IMG/VR virus record: IMGVR_UViG_3300002052_000001
Coordinates: 62,001-126,000 of that record
DNA length: 64,000 nt
Direction: 5' to 3' (one strand)
DNA from: a virus
A program made the translations under genes and the position numbers. The notes under the pieces were generated by a model that had not been told where the DNA came from, did not search any database, and was given only the letters and a program-made list of their open reading frames with translations. Below are positions 1 through 7,858 of the stretch, in pieces (within the stretch, counting starts at the first letter, position 1; the number at the start of each line of letters is the position of its first letter).

Positions 1-270
1 CATCGCGGCCCGTGGAAATCTCCGCGTTTCATGCCCCGGTGGGCCAGCCGGATGACGCTGGAGCTGACCGGCATCCGGGTTGAGCGGCTCCAGGCCATCT
101 CCGAGGCGGACGCCATCGCGGAAGGCGTTGCGGATAAGGCCGTGGAGGGCGATGTGGTTGGGGCCTATGCGATGACCTGGGACCTGCTGAACGAGCGGCG
201 CGGCTTCCCCTGGGAGTCGAATCTCTGGGTTTGGGTGCTCGAATTTAGGCTGATTGACAAACTTTCCTGA
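1..270 (+). CDS. ASCH/PUA-like phage protein, C-terminal part (cut by window edge)
   Basis: The frame is open from base 1 and reads into the motif MPRWASRMTLELTGIRVERLQ, ending with WVWVLEFRLIDKLS. The same HMPRWASR...RLQ...W block is found in the full-length protein at 21883-22665, so this is its paralogue with the N-terminal half outside the window. This block is typical of a small phage family often described as ASCH or PUA-like; an RNA- or nucleotide-binding role is inference only. The internal ATG at 31 is probably not the true start. The stop codon overlaps the promoter that drives the next gene. Confidence 0.75.
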   Translation, partial: HRGPWKSPRFMPRWASRMTLELTGIRVERLQAISEADAIAEGVADKAVEGDVVGAYAMTWDLLNERRGFPWESNLWVWVLEFRLIDKLS

Positions 271-282
271 CCATATTACTTT
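254..282 (+). promoter_or_regulatory. Sigma70-like promoter, leaderless geometry
   Basis: TTGACA at 254-259, a 17-nt spacer and TACTTT at 277-282. The start codon of the next gene is at 289, six bases past the -10 box, so the transcript should begin at or near the ATG. The element is almost duplicated at 5160-5188. Confidence 0.65.
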
Positions 283-288
283 GACCAG

Positions 289-576
289 ATGGAGAGACCG
301 CGAATCACCGACCTCTACGACGCCCTGGTTCTGTACCCGCCGGGAAGTCGGGGGGAGGAGCACGACAAGAAGATGATCCGGGAACTGTTGGGGTTGTGCG
401 AGATGCACGGCTTCGGTCGGGTCCCGCAGGTGGCGAACGCCATCGAGGAAATCTGGCGCGACCCCGAGCGCCTGGAGCACTACAAGAAGCTGAAGGAGTC
501 GCACCAGAAGTTGTTGGCGGCCGACAAGGAAGAACTGAAGAGGTTGGAAGGTAGAGAGGGGGAGCCGGATGGCTGA
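289..576 (+). CDS. Hypothetical protein, 95 aa, helical
   Basis: First gene after a leaderless-type promoter. It begins MERPRITDLYDAL and has a charged helical C-terminal half (residues 60-90, many Lys and Glu) that could form a coiled coil. No family recognised. It has no ribosome site of its own, which fits leaderless initiation, and it overlaps the next gene by 8 bases. Confidence 0.7.
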   Translation: MERPRITDLYDALVLYPPGSRGEEHDKKMIRELLGLCEMHGFGRVPQVANAIEEIWRDPERLEHYKKLKESHQKLLAADKEELKRLEGREGEPDG

Positions 577-1114
577 TGTCGTAGTCACGCTACCCAAGAG
601 TTTCGGGCTCGCGGCCTGGATCGCGGAAGGCGACCCGGCAGGCGCGCCCTACTCCGGTACCGAGTGGGGCTGGTACATGGGCGGTCGGCCGCCCAGGAAT
701 CTCGACGCGGGCGACCGGGTGTACGTGGTCTACGATGGTCACCTTATCGGGTACGCGCCGCTGGTCTGCATCCGGCAGAATCCCCATATACGTGGGTACG
801 TCCTGGTGCGTCGGGGCGGGGCGGTGGCCGTGACCATCGACCAGCGGATCCGGGGCTTCCAGGGGTGCCGGTATCGGTGGTGGGACCGGAGCGAGGAGCG
901 GCCGTTTCCACACTGGAAGCTGCTGGCGTACCCGCGCCCCCCGTTGCCGGATGCCGAGAGGTGTTTGCGGCTGCGGATCGAGAGCAAGCGCGGGACAGAG
1001 TATCGGTCTGAGGACATGGCCTTCTGCGAACGGATGCTGAAGAAGTACCCCGATTGGTACAGGGAAACCCAGCAGGAAGTGTTCGAGAAGTCCAAGCCGT
1101 TCGGAGCACTATGA
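569..1114 (+). CDS. EVE/ASCH-like hypothetical protein, 181 aa
   Basis: ATG at 569 follows GGGGGAG. The segment GDRVYVVYDGHLIGYAPLV (residues about 48-66) resembles the beta-strand pair of PUA-fold proteins of the EVE/ASCH type, where a module entrance is followed by a Gly-Tyr turn. The rest has several Trp and Arg residues and no catalytic motif I recognise. It sits next to the ASCH-like fragment at the left edge, so two PUA-like genes may be neighbours. Fold assignment is tentative. Confidence 0.6.
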   Translation: MADVVVTLPKSFGLAAWIAEGDPAGAPYSGTEWGWYMGGRPPRNLDAGDRVYVVYDGHLIGYAPLVCIRQNPHIRGYVLVRRGGAVAVTIDQRIRGFQGCRYRWWDRSEERPFPHWKLLAYPRPPLPDAERCLRLRIESKRGTEYRSEDMAFCERMLKKYPDWYRETQQEVFEKSKPFGAL

Positions 1115-1129
1115 CCGAGGAATTGGCGG

Positions 1130-1375
1130 ATGGTTGAAAAGGCAAAGGTGAGCCTGGCGTGGCTCAAAGAACACGTTGCCGACATTACGATTCAATGGCG
1201 TCAGGCGCGGACGGATTTGATCTGCGACGGCTGTGAAGAGTTCATCCCCAGAGGCGGCAAAACGATGCGGGCTGGGCGGCGTGTCAACGAGGAAGGGAAG
1301 CAGGTGTTCCAACGCCATGCGCTTCTTTGCGTGGAATGCGGAGAGGACCTTCAGGAAAAGAAGGACCAGGCATGA
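1130..1375 (+). CDS. Small zinc-ribbon protein, 81 aa
   Basis: Two Cys pairs, CDGC at about residues 33-36 and CVEC near 67-70, are separated by about 30 residues and a basic stretch, as in a treble-clef or zinc-ribbon knuckle. The start at 1130 lies 16 bases after the previous stop. The stop overlaps the next start as ATGA. Function unknown. Confidence 0.65.
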   Translation: MVEKAKVSLAWLKEHVADITIQWRQARTDLICDGCEEFIPRGGKTMRAGRRVNEEGKQVFQRHALLCVECGEDLQEKKDQA

Positions 1376-1575
1376 GCGGTGTCAAGGGAGACAAGCGCCC
1401 GCTCAGGGAGATTATCCGGCGGCGGCGGTACCGCACCAAGAATCATCCGAGGGGGACTCATTCGGTGATTTTTACGCTTGAATGCGGCCATGAGGTGCGG
1501 CGCAAGGGAGGCCAATATGCGCGGTATCGGATGCGCTGCTGGGAGTGCTACCTGGAGGCACAATCCAATGGGTAA
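1372..1575 (+). CDS. Small basic zinc-binding protein, 67 aa
   Basis: Starts at the ATG of an ATGA overlap. It has a very basic N-terminal half followed by the pattern LECGHEVRRKG...RMRCWECY. This Cys-Gly-His plus CxxC layout is common in tiny phage proteins that recognise polar residues next to a zinc. Function unknown. Confidence 0.65.
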   Translation: MSGVKGDKRPLREIIRRRRYRTKNHPRGTHSVIFTLECGHEVRRKGGQYARYRMRCWECYLEAQSNG

Positions 1576-1912
1576 TGCTCCGCGTTTTCAACAACCGCCC
1601 TCTGGTTGCATGTGTCTGATGACGGCGGACGGTGCGATTGCTGGGGATAACCACAGGTGTCCGGTGCATCATCCTCCGGATGGGATCGTGGAGCGACCGT
1701 GTGAGACTGTCCGGGTCAAGTGGTATTGCGGCATGTACGTCGGTCCGGCGAAGTGGCAGGGCGTCGATCGGTATGAGCCGGACGAGTGCTGTGCTGAGGG
1801 CGAGGCAGAGGTGGACCGGGAGGACTGGCAGCAGGGGTCGGCCGTGGTTTTCTGTACGAAGTGCGGCTCCAGGCTGCACCAGGCGGACTCTCATCTGGAG
1901 CTGATAGAGTGA
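1568..1912 (+). CDS. Cys-rich hypothetical protein, 114 aa
   Basis: ATG at 1568 overlaps the previous gene by 8 bases and follows GGAGG at about 1553. It carries about ten Cys residues, including a terminal FCTKCGSRLHQ ribbon near residues 92-102. Probably one or two zinc sites. Upstream in-frame codons back to 1478 belong to the other gene's shadow. Function unknown. Confidence 0.6.
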   Translation: MGNAPRFQQPPSGCMCLMTADGAIAGDNHRCPVHHPPDGIVERPCETVRVKWYCGMYVGPAKWQGVDRYEPDECCAEGEAEVDREDWQQGSAVVFCTKCGSRLHQADSHLELIE

Positions 1913-2439
1913 CGGGTGATTCTCAAAAGCCAAATGGTGAGGCGGAAGTTCCTCGTCGAAGGGTTTTCGTTCCCGAACAAAGGGCTGTGACTTTTAGAAT
2001 AGGCCCTGATGGGAAGAAAGAAAAAAGTTGGTGGCAGCACTGCAAAGTAGAGGAGTTTTTAGAACAAATTGAGAAGATGAATTTTGATGAGGTAGCCGCT
2101 GTTGGTAACGAGATTGGGAGTGCTATTGCGATTACGCAGGCGACTGCTCAGAATATAAATTTGGACGGGGATCTAAGACGGAGAGCTAGTATGGCTCTCG
2201 GTTTTATGGTCGAAAAACGTAAATTGTTGAAGGGAGTGATAAGGCAAAAGCAGCGTCGGATACATAGAGAAAGGAGGGAGGAAAAGCATAAAAACATAAC
2301 TAAAAGGGAAGAGCGTAGGCAAGCGCGGAATAGGCTTGTCGATGAAGCGAGGGGCTTTTTGAAAGATGGTCAAATAGAGAAAGCGATCGAAAATATATTG
2401 ATTGTTTTGGGTGGGAAAGAAGGTGGTGATGATAGGTGA
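1909..2439 (+). CDS. AT-rich, Lys/Arg-rich hypothetical protein, 176 aa
   Basis: GTG at 1909 overlaps the previous stop as GTGA. Base composition drops abruptly to AT-rich from about 1915, and the protein is rich in Lys, Arg and Glu, with a long basic helix (KQKRRIHRERREEKHKN, residues about 110-127). Genes of similar texture lie at 14436-16374, 17239-17820 and 26640-27194. Together they look like later arrivals in a GC-rich genome. No family recognised. Confidence 0.65.
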   Translation: MTGDSQKPNGEAEVPRRRVFVPEQRAVTFRIGPDGKKEKSWWQHCKVEEFLEQIEKMNFDEVAAVGNEIGSAIAITQATAQNINLDGDLRRRASMALGFMVEKRKLLKGVIRQKQRRIHRERREEKHKNITKREERRQARNRLVDEARGFLKDGQIEKAIENILIVLGGKEGGDDR

Positions 2440-3343
2440 TCCGCGAGGGCCGATGACCCCGGAGGAGGTCGAGGACCTGCTGAAGGCGGAGCTGCAAGGG
2501 CCGCTGCCGCAGAACACCGTCTACCGGATGATGGCGACGCTGGGCGTCTGGATGAGCCTGCCGGAGCAGCTCGACAAGGCGCTGTCGGTGTTGAGCTTTA
2601 GGCGGCGGCCGGACGATGATAGCGCCCCCTACCCTCTGGAAAGGGAGCTGGAGCGGATACTGCGCCTGTTCAAGGAAGCGCGGGCCTTCAATACGGAGAT
2701 GTGCGCTCGTTGTAAGGATGCGATTTGCGATAATGATGGGCATCTTCACTGTAAGCCCAGGCGTGATCTTGAAAAGGCGCGGGCGGATCTCGCCGCCAAC
2801 GCCAAGGTGCTGGCCCAGCAGAACGACCTGGCGCGGCAGGCGGAGCTGGAACGAGAAGAGGCTCTAGCGCGATTGAAGAAACTGGACGATGCTGGGACCG
2901 GTTATTCGCAGCAGACGATGGATGCGGTGACGCAGGAACGCGACAAGATGGAGCGGGCCTACCATGCCGAGTTTGACAAGCGGGAGGCCATCCGGGCCTG
3001 GTGGCACGAGCACGTAAGGGTCGAAGGCGACCAGCTCACTACCACCCATGAGGAACTGGAGGAACTGCGCGAGCTGATCGCCGACTGGAGCTTTGACGAG
3101 GCGGTCGAGCTACGGTCCAAGGACAGGAAGGTCGAGCGGCTCGAAATCGAGCTGGAGCAGGCGCGGGCCGAGTTGTTCACGGTAAACACGGCTTTCGATA
3201 GAGTAGCGGTAGCCCACGGAAAGCTCGAAAACAGACTCCAACAGGCGTTGGAGGCGGCAGACGACTGCCGTCTTCGGACTGCCGAAAAGGGGCAGTACGA
3301 GTGTCCGGCGTTTCCCTACAAGAACCAGGCCGGGGGTGGATGA
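2429..3343 (+). CDS. Coiled-coil protein, about 304 aa
   Basis: The start is ATG at 2429 (a GTG three bases earlier is also possible) after AGAAGG. Residues about 1-60 form a helical head (MTPEEVEDLLKAELQG). A CxxC plus HxxC cluster near residues 90-110 may hold zinc, and residues about 110-290 are a long heptad-like coiled coil rich in Glu, Leu and Arg. Large phages often carry such proteins beside small replication or host-takeover genes. Function unknown. Confidence 0.65.
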   Translation: MIGDPRGPMTPEEVEDLLKAELQGPLPQNTVYRMMATLGVWMSLPEQLDKALSVLSFRRRPDDDSAPYPLERELERILRLFKEARAFNTEMCARCKDAICDNDGHLHCKPRRDLEKARADLAANAKVLAQQNDLARQAELEREEALARLKKLDDAGTGYSQQTMDAVTQERDKMERAYHAEFDKREAIRAWWHEHVRVEGDQLTTTHEELEELRELIADWSFDEAVELRSKDRKVERLEIELEQARAELFTVNTAFDRVAVAHGKLENRLQQALEAADDCRLRTAEKGQYECPAFPYKNQAGGG

Positions 3344-3579
3344 TGCCCGAGATGCCGACCACCAGGGAGGAGATTGAGGCCCAGATGCGGGCCTTGCGAG
3401 AGGAGCGGCGGCTGCTGGACCTGAAGCTGGCCTACAACAAGAAGCTAACGGAGGCGATTCAGGCGGTGTGCGACCATCCGGAGACCTATTTCAGAGACAT
3501 TATGGGCCGCGACAAGACCAACATCTGCCGGGTGTGCGGCAAGCACGATGTACCGGCGGCGCAGAAGGAGGGGCCATGA
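3340..3579 (+). CDS. Coiled-coil plus zinc-ribbon protein, 79 aa
   Basis: ATGA overlap with the upstream gene. Residues 5-40 are a charged helix. The C-terminal part reads CDHPETYF...NICRVCGKHD, a CxH...CxxC zinc site frequent in small phage and plasmid proteins. Function unknown. Confidence 0.65.
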   Translation: MMPEMPTTREEIEAQMRALREERRLLDLKLAYNKKLTEAIQAVCDHPETYFRDIMGRDKTNICRVCGKHDVPAAQKEGP

Positions 3580-4217
3580 CGAAGCTGAAGCTGTCAGAGG
3601 TAATCAGGGTGTGGGAGCACCTGCACCATAAGGATACCGGCGATGTCGGATTTGCCGATCTGGAGCGTGCCATCCGGCACTCCGGTATCGAGGTCGAAAA
3701 CGATATCTCGCCGTGCCAGCCGGAGGTGGCGGTGCGCGAGGTCGCGGAGCCGGAACCGGCCACGGGAGACGACGTGAACCTGCTCGAAACGACCGACGCT
3801 ACGGTCTGGGCAGCGGAATTCGAGCGGCTCAAAAAGAAGAACCGCTGGACGCTGGAGCAGATCGACCCGGACCTGATGGTCGGCTGGTTTGCCAACGCCA
3901 TGTGTGCGCAGATGGACAAGGACCGCGTTGAAATCGACGTGGCCCAGCGCGGCGATCCGAGCGATCTGCGGTTCATGGGCTGGACCGTGGCCGTGCACAG
4001 CGACTATCGGCTGGACGACCAGGGCTTCACCTTCTGGCTGCTCACCAAGGGCGACCTGGCCGTGAAGGGCGAGGGTCGCAATGATGCGGAGGCCCTGGAC
4101 ATCGTGCGCGCCAGGGTGGAGGAGTTGGAGCGCGTGTGCAATCCGGGCGAGCTGCGGCTGACCAGGCCGTACAAGCTGTCCGACATCGTGCGTGGCATCG
4201 CTGCGATGAACCGCTGA
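3576..4217 (+). CDS. Hypothetical protein, 213 aa
   Basis: ATGA overlap start. The acidic N-terminal half is followed by a C-terminal region (residues about 130-185) with a predicted alpha-beta pattern (FMGWTVAVHSDYRLDDQGFTFWLL). No motif recognised. It continues the tightly coupled operon from 289. Confidence 0.6.
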   Translation: MTKLKLSEVIRVWEHLHHKDTGDVGFADLERAIRHSGIEVENDISPCQPEVAVREVAEPEPATGDDVNLLETTDATVWAAEFERLKKKNRWTLEQIDPDLMVGWFANAMCAQMDKDRVEIDVAQRGDPSDLRFMGWTVAVHSDYRLDDQGFTFWLLTKGDLAVKGEGRNDAEALDIVRARVEELERVCNPGELRLTRPYKLSDIVRGIAAMNR

Positions 4218-4591
4218 TGGGGTGGGCGCAGACATACAGGGCCTCGAAAGTGGCGAAGGCGCTCCAGCTCGGTGAGCGTGTCCTGGTGGACGGCAAGCGC
4301 GCCACGTTCTTGCTGATATCGGATGGCAAGGAGCTGTACGAGTTTGCGTTGTATCCGGAGGGTGCGGTGACCGTGGACCTGGCGGACCTGGACCGGCGTG
4401 TGAAGCTGGAGTCCTGGGAGGATGAGGACCCCAACTGGATAAAGCAGGCGGAGGATTTCCTTCGGTGGTTGACGGGCACGAAGTGGGCGAGCCGCAAGAC
4501 GGCCACCGTGCCCGTGCCTCCGACTGTTTTGCAAGATGCCATCAGGATCATGCGTGGGCTGATCCGAGAGCTGAAGAAGAAGGGCGATTGA
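4217..4591 (+). CDS. Hypothetical protein, 124 aa
   Basis: TGATG coupling with the previous gene. It begins MGWAQTYRASKVAKALQLGE and shows an N-terminal beta-rich segment (VLVDGKRATFLLISDGKELYEFAL) that could be a small barrel, then a helical tail. No family recognised. Confidence 0.6.
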   Translation: MGWAQTYRASKVAKALQLGERVLVDGKRATFLLISDGKELYEFALYPEGAVTVDLADLDRRVKLESWEDEDPNWIKQAEDFLRWLTGTKWASRKTATVPVPPTVLQDAIRIMRGLIRELKKKGD

Positions 4592-4812
4592 TGGACGACT
4601 GGGACAGGCGGTTCCGGAGGTTCAAATTCAAGGTGCAGGTGAACCGGGGAATGCGGGCGTTTGCGCGTTTGGGTGTTTCAGCGCGAAAAGCGGCGACAGC
4701 ACTTGCGGAATGGGCTGAAATACTGCCCTCTATGAAGAATCTAGTGAAGGAGAATGGAGGCGGCGATGACAGGGGCAGAGCTGATCGCAAGAGAGCGGAA
4801 AAGGCAGATTGA
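4591..4812 (+). CDS. Small basic hypothetical protein, 73 aa
   Basis: TGATG coupling. The N-terminal half is Arg/Lys/Phe-rich (MDDWDRRFRRFKFKVQVNRG). The last 15 codons overlap the start of the next gene, so the true 3' end of the functional protein is unclear. Function unknown. Confidence 0.5.
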   Translation: MDDWDRRFRRFKFKVQVNRGMRAFARLGVSARKAATALAEWAEILPSMKNLVKENGGGDDRGRADRKRAEKAD

Positions 4813-5176
4813 AGGGGAAGGCTGGGACGCCGAACACGATGACGAGCACACGGACGGCTCGTTGGCGCTGGCGGCCGTCTGCTACGCCACGCCGGTCAGG
4901 CTTTTCAAGATCGCTTGCGGGACAACGGTTACCTTTGAGGACCCGTGGCCGGAGAGCTGGGAAATGAAGTGGGACAAACGAAGGTTCTACGGAGAGGACC
5001 GTGAGGATCCGCATCCAGCCGGTGTTCCGATCGGTGACCCGGCGGATCCGGCGACCTACACCTACGAGGAACGCCTGGACCTGCTGGTGAAGGCCGGGGC
5101 TCTTATTGCGGCCGAAATTGATCGACTAAACCGGGTGCAGAGAGCCCGGCGGCCCCGGATTGACAAAGCCTTCTGA
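4766..5176 (+). CDS. Phage protein of the ERxRQ...EGW...HDD type, 136 aa
   Basis: ATG at 4766 follows GGAGGCG. ARERKRQIEGEGWDAEHDDEH is followed by a GSLALAAVCYA helix, a Trp-rich middle and a C-terminal LVKAGALIAAEIDRLNR helix. This is the signature of a widespread phage family, all-helical and probably metal-binding through the HDD. An NTP-pyrophosphohydrolase relationship has been suggested for some members, but that is inference here. Length is normal for the family. Confidence 0.75.
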   Translation: MTGAELIARERKRQIEGEGWDAEHDDEHTDGSLALAAVCYATPVRLFKIACGTTVTFEDPWPESWEMKWDKRRFYGEDREDPHPAGVPIGDPADPATYTYEERLDLLVKAGALIAAEIDRLNRVQRARRPRIDKAF

Positions 5177-5188
5177 CCGTATTACTTT
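5160..5188 (+). promoter_or_regulatory. Sigma70-like promoter
   Basis: TTGACA at 5160-5165, 17-nt spacer, TACTTT at 5183-5188. Near copy of the promoter at 254-282, but here the ATG is 19 bases past the -10 box and has an AAGGAG site, so this transcript is leadered. Confidence 0.65.
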
Positions 5189-5207
5189 GACCAGATAAGG
5201 AGTCGTT

Positions 5208-5570
5208 ATGACCGGCCAGAACGCCCCTACTGACCAGTTCGGGCCGTGTCCGTTCTGTAGCGTCGAGCAATCCAGAATCATCTGGGGCTGGCATGGGGTC
5301 TACTACGACATGGTGTGCATGGACGGCCATACGTGGACCTATTACTTTCCCAAGATGTCGGAGGAGGAGCTGGGGAAGCAGGCGTCGGCGATGGTCGTCA
5401 AGGTCGTCCGCGATATCGTGGCCCAGGCGTCCTACGAGATTGCCGGGGTGCGGAAGTGCGACCTCTGCAAGGGCACCGCGCACAAGGAGACGTGCGCGAT
5501 CGGTAAGATGGAAAAGCTGCTGAAGAAACTGGAGGACATCGGGGTAGTGGCCAAGGAAGAAAAGTCGTGA
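5208..5570 (+). CDS. Two-zinc-ribbon protein, 120 aa
   Basis: Starts after ATAAGGAG. An N-terminal CPFC...C pair (residues about 14-17, 37) and a second CDLCKGTAHKETC cluster (about residues 85-97) flank a helical middle. The N-terminal part resembles the Lar/ZnR type of phage ribbon (GPCPFC). Function unknown; a DNA or restriction-alleviation role would be speculation. Confidence 0.65.
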   Translation: MTGQNAPTDQFGPCPFCSVEQSRIIWGWHGVYYDMVCMDGHTWTYYFPKMSEEELGKQASAMVVKVVRDIVAQASYEIAGVRKCDLCKGTAHKETCAIGKMEKLLKKLEDIGVVAKEEKS

Positions 5571-5923
5571 GCGAAAACGGGTACAGGTGGTGCGAGGTAA
5601 CAGGGAATCTGTGCGGCACCGATACGTGGAAGAAGGGCCATCCGTGCCACTGTCCGCAGTGCGCGGCGTGGCTGGACGAGATGCTGGCGAAGACAACGCT
5701 CAGGCTGGCAGAGGTCGAAGGGAGGCGCGGAGCGCGTGACCTCCAGGTGGAGACGGCGACGCGGTTGCAGCTCATCGCGGAGGCCGAACAGTGGGTGCAG
5801 GAAACCTACGGCTGGGCGGCGGCGGGACCGAGAGAAGATTTGCGGAAGCGTTTGAAGGCGCTGAAGATCAAGCTGCCGGACACGATGATCGTGGCGCGTC
5901 GGGAGGAGAAGTCCCGTGGCTGA
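5567..5923 (+). CDS. Hypothetical protein with N-terminal Cys cluster, 118 aa
   Basis: GTGA overlap start. C9, C16 and the CHCPQC run at about 27-32 make a zinc site; residues 35-80 are helical. A C-terminal segment (REDLRKRLKALKIKL) is basic. Function unknown. Confidence 0.6.
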   Translation: MSENGYRWCEVTGNLCGTDTWKKGHPCHCPQCAAWLDEMLAKTTLRLAEVEGRRGARDLQVETATRLQLIAEAEQWVQETYGWAAAGPREDLRKRLKALKIKLPDTMIVARREEKSRG

Positions 5924-6125
5924 GATCAAGACCTACTCTTGCCGGAAGAAGGGCACCAAGCGGTGGAGGGTCACGGAGGCTCTCGATCCGGTGGACGCGG
6001 CTTCGTGTTTTGCTGAGGAGTGGGGCCTGGAGGACGGCGACGTGGTGGAGGTTAAAGGGACGAAGGGGAAAGGAGAATTCCGGATCGAGGTTCGGACGGA
6101 TTGGTACGCGGAGATGGTGAAATGA
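5916..6125 (+). CDS. Small beta-rich hypothetical protein, 69 aa
   Basis: GTG at 5916 follows GGAGAAG and overlaps the previous gene by 8 bases. The sequence MAEIKTYSCRKKGTKRWRVTEALDP, then EDGDVVEVKG, suggests a small beta-barrel. No family recognised. Confidence 0.6.
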   Translation: MAEIKTYSCRKKGTKRWRVTEALDPVDAASCFAEEWGLEDGDVVEVKGTKGKGEFRIEVRTDWYAEMVK

Positions 6126-6601
6126 GGAACCTGCGATACCTCTGGTACGTGCTTCGGCACAAGTGGTTCGTGTTCGTTCAGTGCGTTCGGCTGGGCATCA
6201 TCCGGCGCGGCCTGGTGCACGACAACAGCAAGTTCAAGAAAGACGAATGGGCACCTTACCGGGACAACTTTTTCGGTCCAAAGGCGACGGAGGAGGTGAA
6301 AAAAGCGTTCGACCGGGCGTGGCTTTTCCATCAACATCGCAATCCGCACCATTGGCAATTTTGGCTCCTAAGACGTGACAACGGCACCGTAGACGCCCTG
6401 GAGATGCCGCATGATGAGATGCTGGAGATGGTGGCTGACTGGGTAGGCGCGGGTCGGGCCATCACCGGGAAGATTGACGTGTGGGGTTGGTACGAGAAGA
6501 ACAAGGACAAGATGCATCTGCACGCCGAAACCCGGAAAGAGGTCGAGCGTCTGTTGCAGGAGCTGAAGGATCGATATGACCGCCCGATTCAAAGCCAATG
6601 A
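6122..6601 (+). CDS. DUF5662 family protein, 159 aa
   Basis: Begins MRNLRYLWYVLRHKWFVF. It carries the family landmarks LVHDNSKF (residues about 31-38), HQHRNPHHWQFW (about 69-80), MPHDEMLEMVADWVGAGRA (about 94-112) and a C-terminal HLHAETRKEVE helix. The paired HD/HH and MP...DW motifs suggest a metal-dependent, HD-like phosphohydrolase fold, but no activity is established. Length is normal. Confidence 0.85.
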   Translation: MRNLRYLWYVLRHKWFVFVQCVRLGIIRRGLVHDNSKFKKDEWAPYRDNFFGPKATEEVKKAFDRAWLFHQHRNPHHWQFWLLRRDNGTVDALEMPHDEMLEMVADWVGAGRAITGKIDVWGWYEKNKDKMHLHAETRKEVERLLQELKDRYDRPIQSQ

Positions 6602-6980
6602 CCCGTGCTCTCGATGGGCCTTTTTGCCGCTGAAGCGTCGCAAGCAGGTGATTGATGTCATCAGCAGCTACACCAAATTCCTAGCGGAAGAAGAGGAGGC
6701 GGACGAGCACTTTGTCAATTTTGTCGAAGTGTCGGATTTATGGATGACGGTCGACGCGCTTCGACACCTTGGAGCTTATGGCCAGGTCGCCGGGAACAAA
6801 GAGATTGTCTATTTCCTGATGGTCGAGATGATCAAGGAGCTGCGGGACGCCTGCTATCAACACCTCCTGGAGCACGGTTTGGGAGGATGTCCGGAGTGCT
6901 TCTTGTATCGTCCGAAGAAGGACTTATGTTGGATGGGGGCGGTGAAGCGCATACTGGAGACGGGTGAATGGGGACAATAA
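6576..6980 (+). CDS. Hypothetical protein, 134 aa
   Basis: ATG at 6576 overlaps the DUF5662 gene by 26 bases. Mostly helical with an acidic patch (EEEEADEHF, residues about 38-46) and a C-terminal GGCPECFLYRPKKDLCW segment that could bind zinc. No family recognised. Confidence 0.6.
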   Translation: MTARFKANDPCSRWAFLPLKRRKQVIDVISSYTKFLAEEEEADEHFVNFVEVSDLWMTVDALRHLGAYGQVAGNKEIVYFLMVEMIKELRDACYQHLLEHGLGGCPECFLYRPKKDLCWMGAVKRILETGEWGQ

Positions 6981-7381
6981 CGGTCAACAATTGGGACGAG
7001 TTCTACGTCGCCGATTCCAAGATGCAGGGGCTGGTACGCTGGCTGGAATCCCATGCCGTGCGCTCGCCGATGCACTTTATGGACGCGGCGGGGAAGCATA
7101 CGCGGCCGTTATGTGGCGCGCTTTCCGCGCACGGGACCACAGATCAGGCCCAGGTGACGTGTACCGGTTGTCAGCATCAACTGGAGCAGACGATCATCAA
7201 GAGCAGGTTGCGGGAGGGTAAGGTCAAAAAGGGCGGCGTAAACCAGGACTACCAGATAGACGAGCGGCCAAGACCGCCACCGCCGCAGAAGCCGCAGCCG
7301 CCGCCTGACCGCGAGATTCGGGAGACTGCGATTACTTCGGTACCGATACCGCACCGGGTGAGCGCTAGGAGGGGGCGGTGA
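6968..7381 (+). CDS. Hypothetical protein with Cys motif and Pro-rich tail, 137 aa
   Basis: ATG at 6968. An N-terminal alpha-beta region is followed by LCGALSAHGTTDQAQVTCTGCQ (C49, C64, C67), a layout typical of small phage zinc domains where a His precedes the Cys pair. Residues 95-118 are Pro/Arg-rich. Stop overlaps the next start as GTGA. Function unknown. Confidence 0.55.
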   Translation: MGTITVNNWDEFYVADSKMQGLVRWLESHAVRSPMHFMDAAGKHTRPLCGALSAHGTTDQAQVTCTGCQHQLEQTIIKSRLREGKVKKGGVNQDYQIDERPRPPPPQKPQPPPDREIRETAITSVPIPHRVSARRGR

Positions 7382-7668
7382 CTGTGAAGCTCACCACGGC
7401 CCAGCGCCGGGCGCTGGAGATTCTGGAGAGGGCCGACGGCCCGATGATGGCTGGATGGTTTGCTCATAAGATGTGGCCTGATAGTCCCTCCTGGAGGCGG
7501 CATTCCAAATGTGGCCCCAAGGGATCTACGACCGGCGCGGGGATTATCCGGCAGGGCGGCTCCTACCTGAACAAGCTGTGTCGGAGGGGATTTGTCTTGG
7601 CCAGGCCCAAGGACGGGGTGTGGATGTATAGCCTGACCAGAGAAGGAAGAGAGGCGCTTCATGGCTGA
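7378..7668 (+). CDS. Winged-helix DNA-binding protein, 96 aa
   Basis: The sequence LTTAQRRALEILERADGPMMAGWFAHKM is followed by GSYLNKLCRRGFVLARPKDGVWMYSLTREGREAL. This is helix-helix-recognition helix-wing order as in MarR-like winged helices, with the wing at about residues 72-88. Likely a small transcriptional regulator or DNA-end reader. GTG start in a GTGA overlap. Confidence 0.7.
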   Translation: MTVKLTTAQRRALEILERADGPMMAGWFAHKMWPDSPSWRRHSKCGPKGSTTGAGIIRQGGSYLNKLCRRGFVLARPKDGVWMYSLTREGREALHG

Positions 7669-7858
7669 TTGCTGCTACTGCACGGACCCGAAGGGGGACA
7701 TCCTCTGCGAGAAGTGCGCGGATGAAATCTACGACCGCGATACTGACATCGACGATGGCGAGGCTCTCCAGTTCGGGGCCACCGTGGTGGCGCTGGCGCT
7801 GGCGATCGGAATGATTCTTGGATACGCCTGGGGTTACGCGGCTGCTACGATGCTCTAG
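7661..7858 (+). CDS. Zinc-binding single-span membrane protein, 65 aa
   Basis: N-terminal CCYC...CEKC cluster (residues 4-20), an acidic linker, then one hydrophobic helix at residues about 38-63 (ATVVALALAIGMILGYAWGYAAA). Predicted topology has the zinc domain in the cytoplasm. Function unknown. Confidence 0.65.
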   Translation: MADCCYCTDPKGDILCEKCADEIYDRDTDIDDGEALQFGATVVALALAIGMILGYAWGYAAATML